NCBI GenBank assembly: GCA_001443375.1
Contig: LDXM01000008.1
Coordinates: 17,169-56,942, forward strand
Length of the DNA stretch: 39,774 nucleotides
Origin: Chloroflexi bacterium CSP1-4
GTDB taxonomy: Bacteria > Chloroflexota > Limnocylindria > Limnocylindrales > CSP1-4
Direction of reading: 5' to 3'
Under the pieces are notes generated by a model. It ran no database searches, was not told the origin of the DNA, and worked only from the letters and a program-made list of their open reading frames with translations. Numbering within the stretch: the stretch's first letter is position 1; each line of letters starts with the position of its first letter. This document shows, in pieces, positions 16,019 through 24,037 of the stretch. The position numbers and the translations under genes are program-made.

Positions 16019-16918
16019 TCAATCGAGCGGGGGATCGGGCTCCAGCAGCGTGATCAGCGCCGAGTGGTCGAGGTCTCCGCCACCCCGATCCATCAGCCGG
16101 CGGAACGCGTCGGCGACGGGGCGGAAGCCGGGTAGATCGACGCCGGCGTGGCGAGCCGTTTCGAGGATGATGCGGGCATCCTTCTCGTGGATCGCAACGC
16201 GGCCGCCGGGGGTGAAGTCGCGCTCGAGCATCCGCAGCCCGTGGACCTCGAGGACGCGGCTGGCCGCGAAGCCACCCAGCAGCGCGTCGCGGACCCGGGC
16301 CGCGTCGACCCCGGCCGCACGTGCCAGCGCCAGGGCCTCGGCGACGGCCTGGATGGTCGAGCCGACGACGAGCTGGTTACAGGCCTTGGCGACCATCCCG
16401 GCTCCGGTGCCGCCGATGTGGATGATGCGGCTGCCCATGGCGGCGAGCACCGGTCGGGCACGCTCGAGAGCCGCCTCGGAGCCTCCGACCATGATCGAGA
16501 GCGTGGCCTCCCTGGCCCCCACCTCCCCGCCGGACACGGGGGCATCGAGCAGGTCGGCGCCGACCTCCGCGCAGCGCTCGGCCAGGGCGACCAAAGCGGA
16601 GGGGTCGTGTGTACCCATGTCGACCACGATCAGCCCCGCGCGAGCCCCGGCCAGGAGCCCGCGCGGGCCATCGAGCACGGCCTCGACGTCGGCCGTGTCG
16701 GGCACCATGACGATCACCACGTCCGACGTGGCGGCCACCTCGGCCGGGTCGCCGGCCGCCCGCGCGCCGGCGACGACCAGCTTTTTCACGGGGCCCAGTG
16801 AGCGCGACTGGACGACGAGCGGGAACCCGGCCCGGAGGATGTTGCGGGCCATCGGCCGCCCCATGATGCCCAGGCCGATGAACCCGACGCGCACGGGGCC
16901 TGGAGCGGATGCCGCCAT
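16019..16918 (-). CDS. 3-hydroxyisobutyrate/tartronate-semialdehyde reductase-family dehydrogenase
   Basis: This is a 299-residue beta-hydroxyacid dehydrogenase. It has the N-terminal Rossmann GFIGLGIMGRPMARNI, the substrate-binding DAPVSGGEVGAREATLSIMV, and the catalytic lysine in GAGMVAKACNQLVVGS, as in 3-hydroxyisobutyrate dehydrogenase and tartronate semialdehyde reductase. The closing helices are also typical. The reaction is NAD(P)-dependent interconversion of a 3-hydroxy acid and its semialdehyde. The ATG at 16918 has GAGGAGGAG about six bases upstream and is preferred over 16939. The gene lies 83 bases before the aminotransferase gene and 111 bases after the MttB-like gene. The neighbourhood suggests handling of a semialdehyde produced by the aminotransferase; this is inference. 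Confidence 0.93.
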   Translation of the reverse strand: MAASAPGPVRVGFIGLGIMGRPMARNILRAGFPLVVQSRSLGPVKKLVVAGARAAGDPAEVAATSDVVIVMVPDTADVEAVLDGPRGLLAGARAGLIVVDMGTHDPSALVALAERCAEVGADLLDAPVSGGEVGAREATLSIMVGGSEAALERARPVLAAMGSRIIHIGGTGAGMVAKACNQLVVGSTIQAVAEALALARAAGVDAARVRDALLGGFAASRVLEVHGLRMLERDFTPGGRVAIHEKDARIILETARHAGVDLPGFRPVADAFRRLMDRGGGDLDHSALITLLEPDPPLD

Positions 16919-17029
16919 GTCGTCTCCTCCTCGTGCCACTCGTCGTCTGCTGCAAGGCCTTTGACGCGGCGCCGTGTGGACCTGCCCCGGATGCGATAGC
17001 GGCCTGCGATCGCGCGGTGCCGATCCCCC

Positions 17030-18559
17030 TCAGCCGCGCTCGCGCCGGGGGTTACGGCGGCGCCGAGCCGTCCCGTCCCCACCGGGCGCCGACGGCTCCG
17101 TCGCGACCGGCAGTTCGGGGAGCGTCTCCTGCGCCACGAGCCCGGACCGGATGATCCGCTGCATCTCGGCCACGACGGCCGGGTCCGTCTCGATCGGCCG
17201 GTACTCGGCCAGCCGCCGCTCCACCTCGTCGCAGGCCCGCCCGTAGGCGTCCTTCCCGCCGCGCTTGAGCCAGCCCTCGCGGTTCTCGCGGTCGATGACG
17301 GGGCCGGTGAGGTACAGCTCCCGGGGCCAGTGCTCGAGCGTGTGCGGCGCCATGATCAGGTGTTGGTCGGCCATCAGCTGGCGCACCAGCTCCCCAGCGG
17401 GCAGGTCGTCCAGCGGCCGCACCTCGCGCACGAAGTGCAGCGCCTGGCCGCACATCTCGTCGTCGAAGACCAGCTTGGCCAGGCTGAAGACGAGCACGAA
17501 GTCGAGCATGCCCGGGCCGGACACCGAGTTGACGCCGGCCAGGGCCGCCAGCAGGGCGCCGCCGAAGGTCTCCGCGCCGGCCTGCGCGTCGAGGAGCTTG
17601 GCGTCGGAGAGCGCCATGTAGGCCTGGCAGGGTAGCCCGAGTGCCTTGGCCACGGCCACGTAGGCCACGTCGAGGTGCAGCGCCTCGATGGCCGCCATCG
17701 GCGCGCTGGCGGACTTCATGTGGAAGGTCGCCGGTGCCCCGCCGAAGAGCACCGGCGCGCCAGGCCGGATGACCTGCGCCATGGTGATGCCGGCCAGCAC
17801 GTCGACGGTGTGGAACACGGTGGCGCCGACGATGGTCACCGGCGCGATGAGGCCCATGAGCGTCACCGGCACGATCTCGACCGGGACGCCGGCCTCCACG
17901 CAGTCGATGAGGTTCTGGCAGGAGTCCTCGCTGTAGCGGAAGTTGCCCGTGGCGGTGATGGTGAAGATCGACATGGGCCGGGCGATGAGGTCGAACCGGT
18001 CGTGTCGGAACAGCTCCATCAGCGCGACCATGCGCGGCACGCCGTGCTCCGTGAACGCCCCCGAGACGACCGGCTTGCGCGAGTTCGTGAGGCACATGTA
18101 GAGGCGCCACGCGTCCGACACCTGGGCCTCGATGTCGGCGTTCGTCGAGAAGGCCGTGGCGAGATAGGGGATGTTCTTCAGGCCGTCGCCGAGGCGCACG
18201 TATTCGACGAAGTCGGTGGAGTTCGCCAGGCGAGTCTCGCCGGTGCGGTGGTCGAGCACCTTGAGGCCGCTCGAACCGGGCACGAAGTGCACCCGATCCC
18301 CACCGATGTCGGCATGCGGGTTGCCGTCGCGGTCGTAGAGGAGGAACGACGTGGGGGCGTCGGCGATGGCCTGCTCCACCACCGCGCGCGGGAAGAGCAC
18401 GCGCTGGCCCGAGGCGTCGAGCGGGAGGCCGTGGTCAAGCAGCCGCTGGCGCATGGCCGGACCGCGGATCTCCATGCCGGTCTCGGCCAGGATCCGCTTC
18501 GCCTCGTCGAGGATCCGGGCGATGAGGTCGTCGCTCAGGATGTTCAGCGTGGGGCGCAT
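17030..18559 (-). CDS. MttB-family methyltransferase without pyrrolysine
   Basis: A 509-residue protein of the trimethylamine methyltransferase (MttB/COG5598) superfamily. Recognisable parts are [20 protein letters not shown] at the N-terminus, the [15 protein letters not shown] region, GEIV-like [35 protein letters not shown], and C-terminal [20 protein letters not shown] and [13 protein letters not shown]. The frame crosses the region of the pyrrolysine codon in true MttB without any in-frame TAG, so this is a non-Pyl member. Studied non-Pyl members demethylate quaternary amines such as glycine betaine, proline betaine or carnitine, passing the methyl group to a corrinoid protein. No corrinoid protein gene is nearby. 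The start at 18559 is the ATG just before the conserved helix. It leads a cluster with a dehydrogenase and an aminotransferase, and a dyad motif lies 77 bases upstream (18636). Confidence 0.92.
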   Translation of the reverse strand: MRPTLNILSDDLIARILDEAKRILAETGMEIRGPAMRQRLLDHGLPLDASGQRVLFPRAVVEQAIADAPTSFLLYDRDGNPHADIGGDRVHFVPGSSGLKVLDHRTGETRLANSTDFVEYVRLGDGLKNIPYLATAFSTNADIEAQVSDAWRLYMCLTNSRKPVVSGAFTEHGVPRMVALMELFRHDRFDLIARPMSIFTITATGNFRYSEDSCQNLIDCVEAGVPVEIVPVTLMGLIAPVTIVGATVFHTVDVLAGITMAQVIRPGAPVLFGGAPATFHMKSASAPMAAIEALHLDVAYVAVAKALGLPCQAYMALSDAKLLDAQAGAETFGGALLAALAGVNSVSGPGMLDFVLVFSLAKLVFDDEMCGQALHFVREVRPLDDLPAGELVRQLMADQHLIMAPHTLEHWPRELYLTGPVIDRENREGWLKRGGKDAYGRACDEVERRLAEYRPIETDPAVVAEMQRIIRSGLVAQETLPELPVATEPSAPGGDGTARRRRNPRRERG

Positions 18560-18635
18560 CGCCGCCCATTCTGGCGGAGGGCCGTGGTGTGCGCATTGCC
18601 CCCGCCCTCGGCGCGACGCAGCGCCCCCGCCCCGC

Positions 18636-18685
18636 TGATGCACATGGCCGCATCAAAGGGCGCGCTGATGCTGCCATCGTCATCA
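18636..18685. promoter_or_regulatory. Two dyad motifs upstream of the MttB cluster
   Basis: TGATGC, 8-base spacer, GCATCA lies at 18636-18655. A weaker copy (TGATGC, 8 bases, TCATCA) lies at 18666-18685. Their centres are 30 bases apart, close to three helical turns. The same dyad recurs at 38627-38646 and, as CGATGC-N8-GCATCG, at 38693-38712. The site lies between the divergent MttB-like (18559) and thermonuclease (18770) genes, so it could control either or both. Confidence 0.5.
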
Positions 18686-18769
18686 CGATCGGCCGATGAG
18701 TACCCCGTGCCCTGAACGTCGTGCCCCGGCAGGTGCGACCATGAACGGCACGCATGGAGGTGCGGACGG

Positions 18770-19492
18770 ATGGGGACGCGGCCGCATGTCAACCTCGCGG
18801 TCGCCATCGCGGTAGTCATCGCGGTGGTCATCGCGCTGGCCTGCACGGGCCCGCCCGGCGTTGGCTCATCGACGCCTGGACCGTCCTCGACCTCCACCGG
18901 CTCCGCCCCGACTGATGCGCCCATCGGCATCGCCACCCCGATACCAACCAGCCGAGCCGAGGCCGGCCTGGGCCCCAATGGCCCCACGGAGTCGGCCACG
19001 GTCGTCCGCGTCATCGACGGTGACACGATCGTCGTGGACCGCGGGCGCGGCGAGGAGAAGCTGCGCTACATCGGCATCGACACGCCCGAGACGGTCAAGC
19101 CCGGCTCGCCCGTCGAGTGGATGGGCCCGGAGGCGTCGGCCGCCAACAAGGCGCTCGTCGCCGGCCGGCACGTGACCATGGAGAAGGACGTCTCCGAGAA
19201 CGACCGGTTCGGCCGCTTGCTGCGCTACGTCTGGCTCCAGCGGCCGGAGGGCTGGCTGATGGTCAACCTCGAGCTCGTGCGTACCGGCTTCGCCGCCGTG
19301 TCGACCTACCCGCCGGACGTGAAGTACGTCGACCTGCTCCTGGCCGCGCAGCGCGATGCGCGGGAGGCGGGGGCCGGCCTGTGGGGTGAACAGCCCGAGC
19401 CGATGCGGACGCCCACCCCCACCGCTTCGACCGCAACCACGACGGCGTCGGCTGCGAGACGTAGGCGGGCTCCCGGTCCCGTCCTGGGGTAG
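18770..19492 (+). CDS. Thermonuclease-family (SNase) lipoprotein
   Basis: A 240-residue exported nuclease. The N-terminal hydrophobic stretch (VNLAVAIAVVIAVVIALA) ends in the lipobox ALAC, so the protein is probably lipid-anchored outside the membrane. A Ser/Thr/Pro-rich linker follows, then the staphylococcal nuclease domain: ATVVRVIDGDTIVVDRGRGE (with the catalytic-site aspartate in DGDT), KLRYIGIDTPETVKPGSPVE (the R-x-x-G-I-D-T-P-E signature), ENDRFGRLLRYVWL (catalytic arginines) and LLLAAQRDAREAGAGLWGE. Members cleave DNA and RNA with calcium. The ATG has GGAGGT about eight bases upstream. The tail is Thr/Ala-rich and low-complexity. It is divergent from the MttB cluster and followed by an M23 peptidase, both exported cell-surface enzymes. 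Confidence 0.93.
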   Translation: MGTRPHVNLAVAIAVVIAVVIALACTGPPGVGSSTPGPSSTSTGSAPTDAPIGIATPIPTSRAEAGLGPNGPTESATVVRVIDGDTIVVDRGRGEEKLRYIGIDTPETVKPGSPVEWMGPEASAANKALVAGRHVTMEKDVSENDRFGRLLRYVWLQRPEGWLMVNLELVRTGFAAVSTYPPDVKYVDLLLAAQRDAREAGAGLWGEQPEPMRTPTPTASTATTTASAARRRRAPGPVLG

Positions 19493-19639
19493 ACTCCACG
19501 ACCGCCGCCGGCCGATGCGCCGGACCCGTCCCGGGGGGACGAGAGGATCATCGCCATCGCCCGACGCGCAGTCCCCAGCGCCCTCGCGCTCCTCGTCCTC
19601 ATCGCGGTCACCGCCGTCGCGGTCGGCCAGCGGGTCACG
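19493..19639 (+). promoter_or_regulatory. Gap before the M23 peptidase gene with promoter-like and SD-like sites
   Basis: TAGACT at 19490-19495 overlaps the thermonuclease stop and resembles a -10 box. GAGAGG at 19541-19546 is a Shine-Dalgarno-like site, yet no ATG, GTG or TTG follows it in frame. The frame downstream, from ATC at 19547, reads as a hydrophobic signal-like segment (RRAVPSALALLVLIAVTAVA), so the peptidase may begin here at a non-standard codon. Confidence 0.3.
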
Positions 19640-20641
19640 GTGGGGCGCCCTGCCCTGGCCCGCCTGGCCGGGCTCGCCCTGGTCGTCGGCCTGCTGACGA
19701 TCGCCGCCGCCGACCCCCTCGCCGGCCCGACCCAGGCCCGCACCGCCCCCGTCTCCGAGCGCACCTTCGCCCGCATCGCCGCTCTCTCGGGCCCGAGCTC
19801 GGTCCGACTCCTGAGCATCGGCGCCCCCAGCACCACCCCCACGATCGAGGACGGCCCCGACCTCCAGATACCCGCCCAGCCGGAGACCCCGCCCCACCCC
19901 GAGGTCGTCCGCTTCCGCCCCTTCGACCGAGCCGTCCAGGTCCGTCCCGACGCGCCGCTCAGCGTCCGTTTCACGCAGCCGATGGACCATGCCTCGACCC
20001 AGGCAGCGTTGCGGGTGAGCGGCCTGGACCTGACGCGCGGCCGCTTCCGCTGGGCCGAGAACGACACGGTGCTCGTCTTCACGCCCTCGGTGCGGCTCGC
20101 CTACGGGAAGCGCTACACGATGTCCTTGGGCAGCATCGCGCGATCGGCGGAGGGCATGCCGGTCGATGCGGCCGCGGCCGGCGCCGAGTCCTCGTTCACG
20201 GTCATGCCGAAGCCGAAGCCGGCGCCGACGAAGGCCCAGGCCCTGCGCCTGGCCACGGGTTCGCGCTGGGCGTCGCCGCTGCGCGGCCCGATCACCCAGT
20301 ACTTCGGCCAGCGCCTGACGAGGTACGGCATCCACCGGGGCATCGACATCGACGGCAACACCGGCGATCCGGTCAGGGCAGCCGCGACGGGCACCGTCAT
20401 CGCGGCCGGCTGGGTGGACCCATGCAGCGGCATCGCCGTGGGGCTGGACCACGGCAGCGGCCTGTCCAGCTGGTACCGGCACCTCTCGAGCGTTGGCGTG
20501 CGCGTCGGACAGCGGGTGTCCGTGGGGTCGATCATCGGACGCGTCGGTAACACCGGCTGCAGCCTTGGCTCGCACCTGCACTTCGCCATCCGCCGCGGCG
20601 ACACGTACCTCGACCCGCTGCGCTACGTGCCGCGCTGGTAG
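19640..20641 (+). CDS. Exported M23 peptidase with Ig-like domain
   Basis: A secreted zinc metallopeptidase likely to cut peptidoglycan cross-links. The N-terminus has a hydrophobic stretch (LARLAGLALVVGLLTIAAAD) followed by an Ala/Pro-rich linker. Residues about 95-190 resemble a bacterial Ig-like (Big_5/SbsA) domain (FDRAVQVRPDAPLSVRFTQP). The last 120 residues are the M23/LytM domain, with metal ligands in GIHRGIDIDG (HxxxD) and in GSHLHFAI (HxH). The 333-residue form starts at GTG 19640, but the reading frame is open back to about 19547, where a GAGAGG site precedes ATC; the true N-terminus may therefore lie about 30 codons earlier. It lies 148 bases after the thermonuclease gene, with a possible promoter in between. 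Substrate specificity cannot be assigned. Confidence 0.9.
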   Translation: MGRPALARLAGLALVVGLLTIAAADPLAGPTQARTAPVSERTFARIAALSGPSSVRLLSIGAPSTTPTIEDGPDLQIPAQPETPPHPEVVRFRPFDRAVQVRPDAPLSVRFTQPMDHASTQAALRVSGLDLTRGRFRWAENDTVLVFTPSVRLAYGKRYTMSLGSIARSAEGMPVDAAAAGAESSFTVMPKPKPAPTKAQALRLATGSRWASPLRGPITQYFGQRLTRYGIHRGIDIDGNTGDPVRAAATGTVIAAGWVDPCSGIAVGLDHGSGLSSWYRHLSSVGVRVGQRVSVGSIIGRVGNTGCSLGSHLHFAIRRGDTYLDPLRYVPRW

Positions 20642-20698
20642 GTTCGGCCGATCGCGGTGGCCTTAGCGGCCGCTGCGCCGCCAGGGGGCCGCTCCGCC

Positions 20699-21385
20699 CT
20701 AGCGGCGCGACAGGTAGGCACTGACGAGGTCCCGCGCGTTCTCCAGATGGCGCACGACCTCGGCCTCGGCCCGGTCGGGGTCGCCGGACTCGATTGCCTC
20801 GAGTAGGACGTCGTGCTCCCTGGCCAGCAGCGGCTGCGACGCGTAGAGGATCTCGTCGAGCTTGAGGAGGGAACGCAGGATCGGCACGTTGCTGACGAAG
20901 ACCTGGTGCAGGCGCCGGTTGCCCGAGAGGCGGCAGATGGCCTCGTGGAAGGCGAGGTCATGGACGCGCACCTCGTCGGCTCGCCCGCCGGCGGCGGCGC
21001 GGTCGAGCCGGCCGACCAGCGTGTGCAGCTCGCGGAACTCCCCCGGGCCCCTGCGGAGCGCGAGGATGCGCGCCGCCCGGCCTTCGATGGCGGCACGCAG
21101 CTCGTAGATGTCGACGACGTCGTCGATGGACAGCGCCACGACGAAGCTCCCCCTGCGGCGAACGACCTCCAGCAGGCCCTCGCCGCGCAGGTGCTGCAGG
21201 GCCTCCCGCAGGGGCCCGCGGCTGATCCCCAGCTCGGTGGCCAGGCGAACCTCGTTGAGGCGCTCGCCGGGCGGGAGCCGGCCGGAGAGGATCGTGTCGC
21301 GCAGCGAATCGGCCACCTCGTCGGCCAGCGACCGGGTCGGGCCGATGGTCGGCAAGGCCAGCCGTGTCCCTTCACGCGATGTCAT
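20699..21385 (-). CDS. GntR-family regulator, FCD (FadR) type
   Basis: This 228-residue protein joins an N-terminal winged helix (residues about 18-85: LADEVADSLRDTILSGRLPP, then LATELGISRGPLREALQHLR as recognition helices) to an FCD ligand-binding domain (IYELRAAIEGRAARILALRR onward, with histidines in HDLAFHEAICRLSGN that usually bind a metal in this fold). FCD regulators sense small organic acids or nucleoside-like compounds and usually repress the neighbouring catabolic operon. It is the last gene in the run that starts at the nucleotidyltransferase and includes the APC permease, so it may control permease expression. The start at 21385 is the first ATG and no strong Shine-Dalgarno site is seen. 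The ligand is unknown. Confidence 0.92.
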   Translation of the reverse strand: MTSREGTRLALPTIGPTRSLADEVADSLRDTILSGRLPPGERLNEVRLATELGISRGPLREALQHLRGEGLLEVVRRRGSFVVALSIDDVVDIYELRAAIEGRAARILALRRGPGEFRELHTLVGRLDRAAAGGRADEVRVHDLAFHEAICRLSGNRRLHQVFVSNVPILRSLLKLDEILYASQPLLAREHDVLLEAIESGDPDRAEAEVVRHLENARDLVSAYLSRR

Positions 21386-21445
21386 GTGAGGTGCCGGTGA
21401 AGGGGGCGCCGCGCACGCGACGCCCCCGCTTCCGATGGCCTCCCG

Positions 21446-23047
21446 CTACTCGACGGGGATCTCCTTGAACTGCAGGTCGACGTTGGTGCCACGGCTCATG
21501 CGGTACTGCCGGGCGACGTAGAACCAGATGAAGCCGACGATGGGCACGACGAAGACCATGAGCCGGGACAGATCGCTGTTGGCCCCGAACGTGTCGTCAG
21601 TAAGCGCTCCCCAGACCACCCAGGCGCAGAAGGCCGAGCCGATCACGCCGGCCACAGCGATCAGCGGCAGCCCCAAGACGCTCAGGCGCGCCGGGGAGCC
21701 CTCGTAGGTCTCCCGGTGCCGGTAGGCGAAGGTGATGCCGGCGAGGCTCACCACGAGGAAGACGAGGCCCATCCCGGGCAGCCCGGAGAGGATGACCAGC
21801 GTGTCGGTGAACGAATAGACGGCGAGCAGGACGAGCGCGACGATCACGACCACGACGATCGACCAGGTCGGCGAGTGGTAGCGCTCGGAGACGGTACCCG
21901 CCTGACGGGGTGCCATGCCGTCGATGCCCCAGGCGAAGACCGCCCGCGACGCGTAGACCGCCGTGACTGCCGCGACGTACGCAGTCAGGAGAACGAACCA
22001 CAGGTTGACGGCGATGGTGATGATCGGCGAGTTGGCCACGAACGAGGCCAGGAGGTTGATCCAGACGCTCGGCAGCGGCAGCTGGTCGGGGTTGTTGATG
22101 AACAGGTACGCGGAGGCCTGCAGGAACTGGTCGCCGATGGCGGCACGGCTGAAGTACTGGATCGCCACAAGGAGCAGGCCACTGACGACGATGCCTCCGA
22201 CGATGCCCACCAGCTGGCCACGCTTGACGTTCCTGATCTCGCCGCTGAACGAGACCGAAAGCACGGCGAAGAGGAGCGACCAGGCTGGCCAGATGGAGAA
22301 GCGGATCGTCTCGCCAAGGCTGAAGCCGGCGCCGAGATCAGCGCCATCGGCCTGCGCGGCGGTGATCACACCCTGGTAGGTCCCCGCGCCGAGCACCTCA
22401 TCGAGGTTCTTCTCGAAGCTCAGCGCGCCCGTGGCGCCGAGAGCCAGCACGCCCAGGGTGATGGCGATGCTCACGAAGCCGATGAGCATGGCCCAACGCT
22501 GGACGTCGAAGTAGCTCTTCATGCCGAGGTAGAGGTTGGCGCCGAAGAAGAGCACCACGGCGGTGCCGGTGAGGAAGATCCCCCACGGGGTCGCGAACCA
22601 GGCGCCCAGGTCGGTCAGGGCCTGACTCTTCATCTGCAGGCCGAGCGCCGCGAAGAGGGGCTGCATGCCGTAGATCGCGACGAAGGCGCCGTTGATGCCG
22701 AAGTAGAAGGTCTGCCAGAAGGCCATGGCGAAGCTGGACGCGTAGCCCAGGGCCGGATGGACCGTGCGCGAAAGGAAGACGTACTCGCCCCCGGAGCGCG
22801 GATAGACCGAGGAGTACAGCGCGTACACGAGGCCGGTGGCTCCGGCCCCCACGATCGTGACCAGCGTCGCCAGTTCCATGGACGCTCCCGGGTAGAACGT
22901 CCAGAAGGCGACCATGAAGAAGACGTATGGCAACGCGGCCTGCAGCACGCAGTACCAGAGGGTGTCCAGCGTGCCCACCTGACGCACCAGGCCGGAGCTC
23001 GCGCGCGTGAAGGTGCCCGCAGGCGCCACCTGCATGGGAACGGTCAT
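21446..23047 (-). CDS. APC-superfamily amino acid/amine permease
   Basis: A 533-residue integral membrane protein with about 12-13 hydrophobic helices, of the amino acid-polyamine-organocation superfamily. Helix 2 ends in YPRSGGEYVFLSRTVHPALG, the conserved GGEY motif of APC transporters. The middle contains SFSGEIRNVKRGQLVGIVGG, the conserved stretch before TM7, and a long periplasmic loop around residues 230-260 is unusual for the family. The last 20 residues (NVDLQFKEIPVE) are cytoplasmic. It imports an amino acid, amine or related compound by proton symport or exchange. The start has GGAAGGAGG a few bases upstream, with two candidate ATGs (MTVPM). It lies between the FCD-GntR regulator and the metallophosphoesterase gene on one strand, with gaps of 31 to 60 bases. 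Confidence 0.92.
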   Translation of the reverse strand: MTVPMQVAPAGTFTRASSGLVRQVGTLDTLWYCVLQAALPYVFFMVAFWTFYPGASMELATLVTIVGAGATGLVYALYSSVYPRSGGEYVFLSRTVHPALGYASSFAMAFWQTFYFGINGAFVAIYGMQPLFAALGLQMKSQALTDLGAWFATPWGIFLTGTAVVLFFGANLYLGMKSYFDVQRWAMLIGFVSIAITLGVLALGATGALSFEKNLDEVLGAGTYQGVITAAQADGADLGAGFSLGETIRFSIWPAWSLLFAVLSVSFSGEIRNVKRGQLVGIVGGIVVSGLLLVAIQYFSRAAIGDQFLQASAYLFINNPDQLPLPSVWINLLASFVANSPIITIAVNLWFVLLTAYVAAVTAVYASRAVFAWGIDGMAPRQAGTVSERYHSPTWSIVVVVIVALVLLAVYSFTDTLVILSGLPGMGLVFLVVSLAGITFAYRHRETYEGSPARLSVLGLPLIAVAGVIGSAFCAWVVWGALTDDTFGANSDLSRLMVFVVPIVGFIWFYVARQYRMSRGTNVDLQFKEIPVE

Positions 23048-23078
23048 CTCTTCCTCCTTCCTCTCCCCGCCAACGGCC

Positions 23079-24026
23079 TCAGCCGGTGACGAGCTGGATG
23101 TTCACGACGCCCTCGCTGGGGTCCAGGTCGATCAGCACGCCATCCAGTAACCCTTCCTGATACTCGCTGCCGGGGTTGGCGATGATCGTCGCGCCCAGCC
23201 TCTTGATCCCCTTCGACTCGTGGATGTGTCCGTGCAGGCCAAGCAGCGGCTGGTGCCGCACGATGGCGTCGTGGACCGCCGTGCTCCCCACGGGCACCAT
23301 CTCGGGCTCGCCGGACGACGTGGCGACGACGTTGAAGTCGGCGTCCAGCCGAGGCGCCAGGTCGAGCTGGCTGCCCCACGGCGGCACGTGGAGGTTGAAG
23401 ATCGCGCGCCGCATGTCGACGATCTCCGGCGTCAGCCGCTCGATCCGCTCACCGAGTTCCTCCTCGCTGATGTCGCGGGGACAATTCCAGGGCGTCGGGT
23501 TGCCGTAGCCCACGGAGAGCATCTGGAAGCCGTCGACGTCGACCACGCGGCCCTCGGGAACCTCGATGCGGCGCGAGGTCCGCAGCACGTCGTCGACCTC
23601 CAGGAAGTCGTCGTTGGCGCCCTGCACGAAGCACCGTGCGTCGACGTTCGCCAGCCGCTCGTCCGCGAGCTGCACCCAGTGCCGGACCCGCTCGAGGACC
23701 TGGACCCCGAAGAGGCCGTCGATGCGCTCCTGCCGGCCGTCGTAGGAGCCGTACTCCTCGAGGCTCATCTCCACCGGGTAGGAGCCGGCGTTCGAGATCA
23801 TCGCCGCCAGCCGCGCTACGTCGTCGCGGCTCGCCAGCCGGCGCTCGACGCCCATGTACTGGGAGGTCCACGTCCCTCCCGGCTGGGCGATGATGGGCAC
23901 GATGAACTTGCCGGTGATGTCGCCGCCGATGATGATCACGTCGGCGCCGTAGAACTTCGGGGCGGCCAGGAACTTCAACCAGCAGCGGTCCGAGGCGTGT
24001 AGGTCGGAGCAGAAGTAGAGCCGCAT
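23079..24026 (-). CDS. Calcineurin-like metallophosphoesterase
   Basis: A 315-residue cytoplasmic protein with the metallophosphoesterase core: YFCSDLHASD (D-x-H, residues 5-10), IIIGGDITGKF (GD), FVQGANDDFLE where the usual GNH[ED] motif is replaced by GANDD, IFNLHVPPWG (histidine), and LLGLHGHIHESKGI (GHxH). It therefore keeps five of the six classical motifs, with one changed. Insertions of about 50 residues around DVARLAAMISNAGSYPVEMS are not in the short core enzymes. Such enzymes split phosphomono- or diesters, so the physiological substrate could be a nucleotide or cyclic nucleotide. It is 11 bases downstream of the SDR gene and 31 upstream of the APC permease in the same operon, which may hint at a role with a small-molecule substrate. 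Confidence 0.88.
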   Translation of the reverse strand: MRLYFCSDLHASDRCWLKFLAAPKFYGADVIIIGGDITGKFIVPIIAQPGGTWTSQYMGVERRLASRDDVARLAAMISNAGSYPVEMSLEEYGSYDGRQERIDGLFGVQVLERVRHWVQLADERLANVDARCFVQGANDDFLEVDDVLRTSRRIEVPEGRVVDVDGFQMLSVGYGNPTPWNCPRDISEEELGERIERLTPEIVDMRRAIFNLHVPPWGSQLDLAPRLDADFNVVATSSGEPEMVPVGSTAVHDAIVRHQPLLGLHGHIHESKGIKRLGATIIANPGSEYQEGLLDGVLIDLDPSEGVVNIQLVTG

Positions 24027-24037
24027 GTCGGGCCCCG

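Noticed and set aside
17030-18559. Possible pyrrolysine-containing MttB.
   Set aside because: No in-frame TAG interrupts the gene, and its frame is open from start to a normal stop, so it is a non-pyrrolysine member.
20641-20698. GC palindrome AGCGGCCGCT between the M23 gene and the GntR gene as a bidirectional terminator.
   Set aside because: The stem is short and there is no T-tract on either strand.
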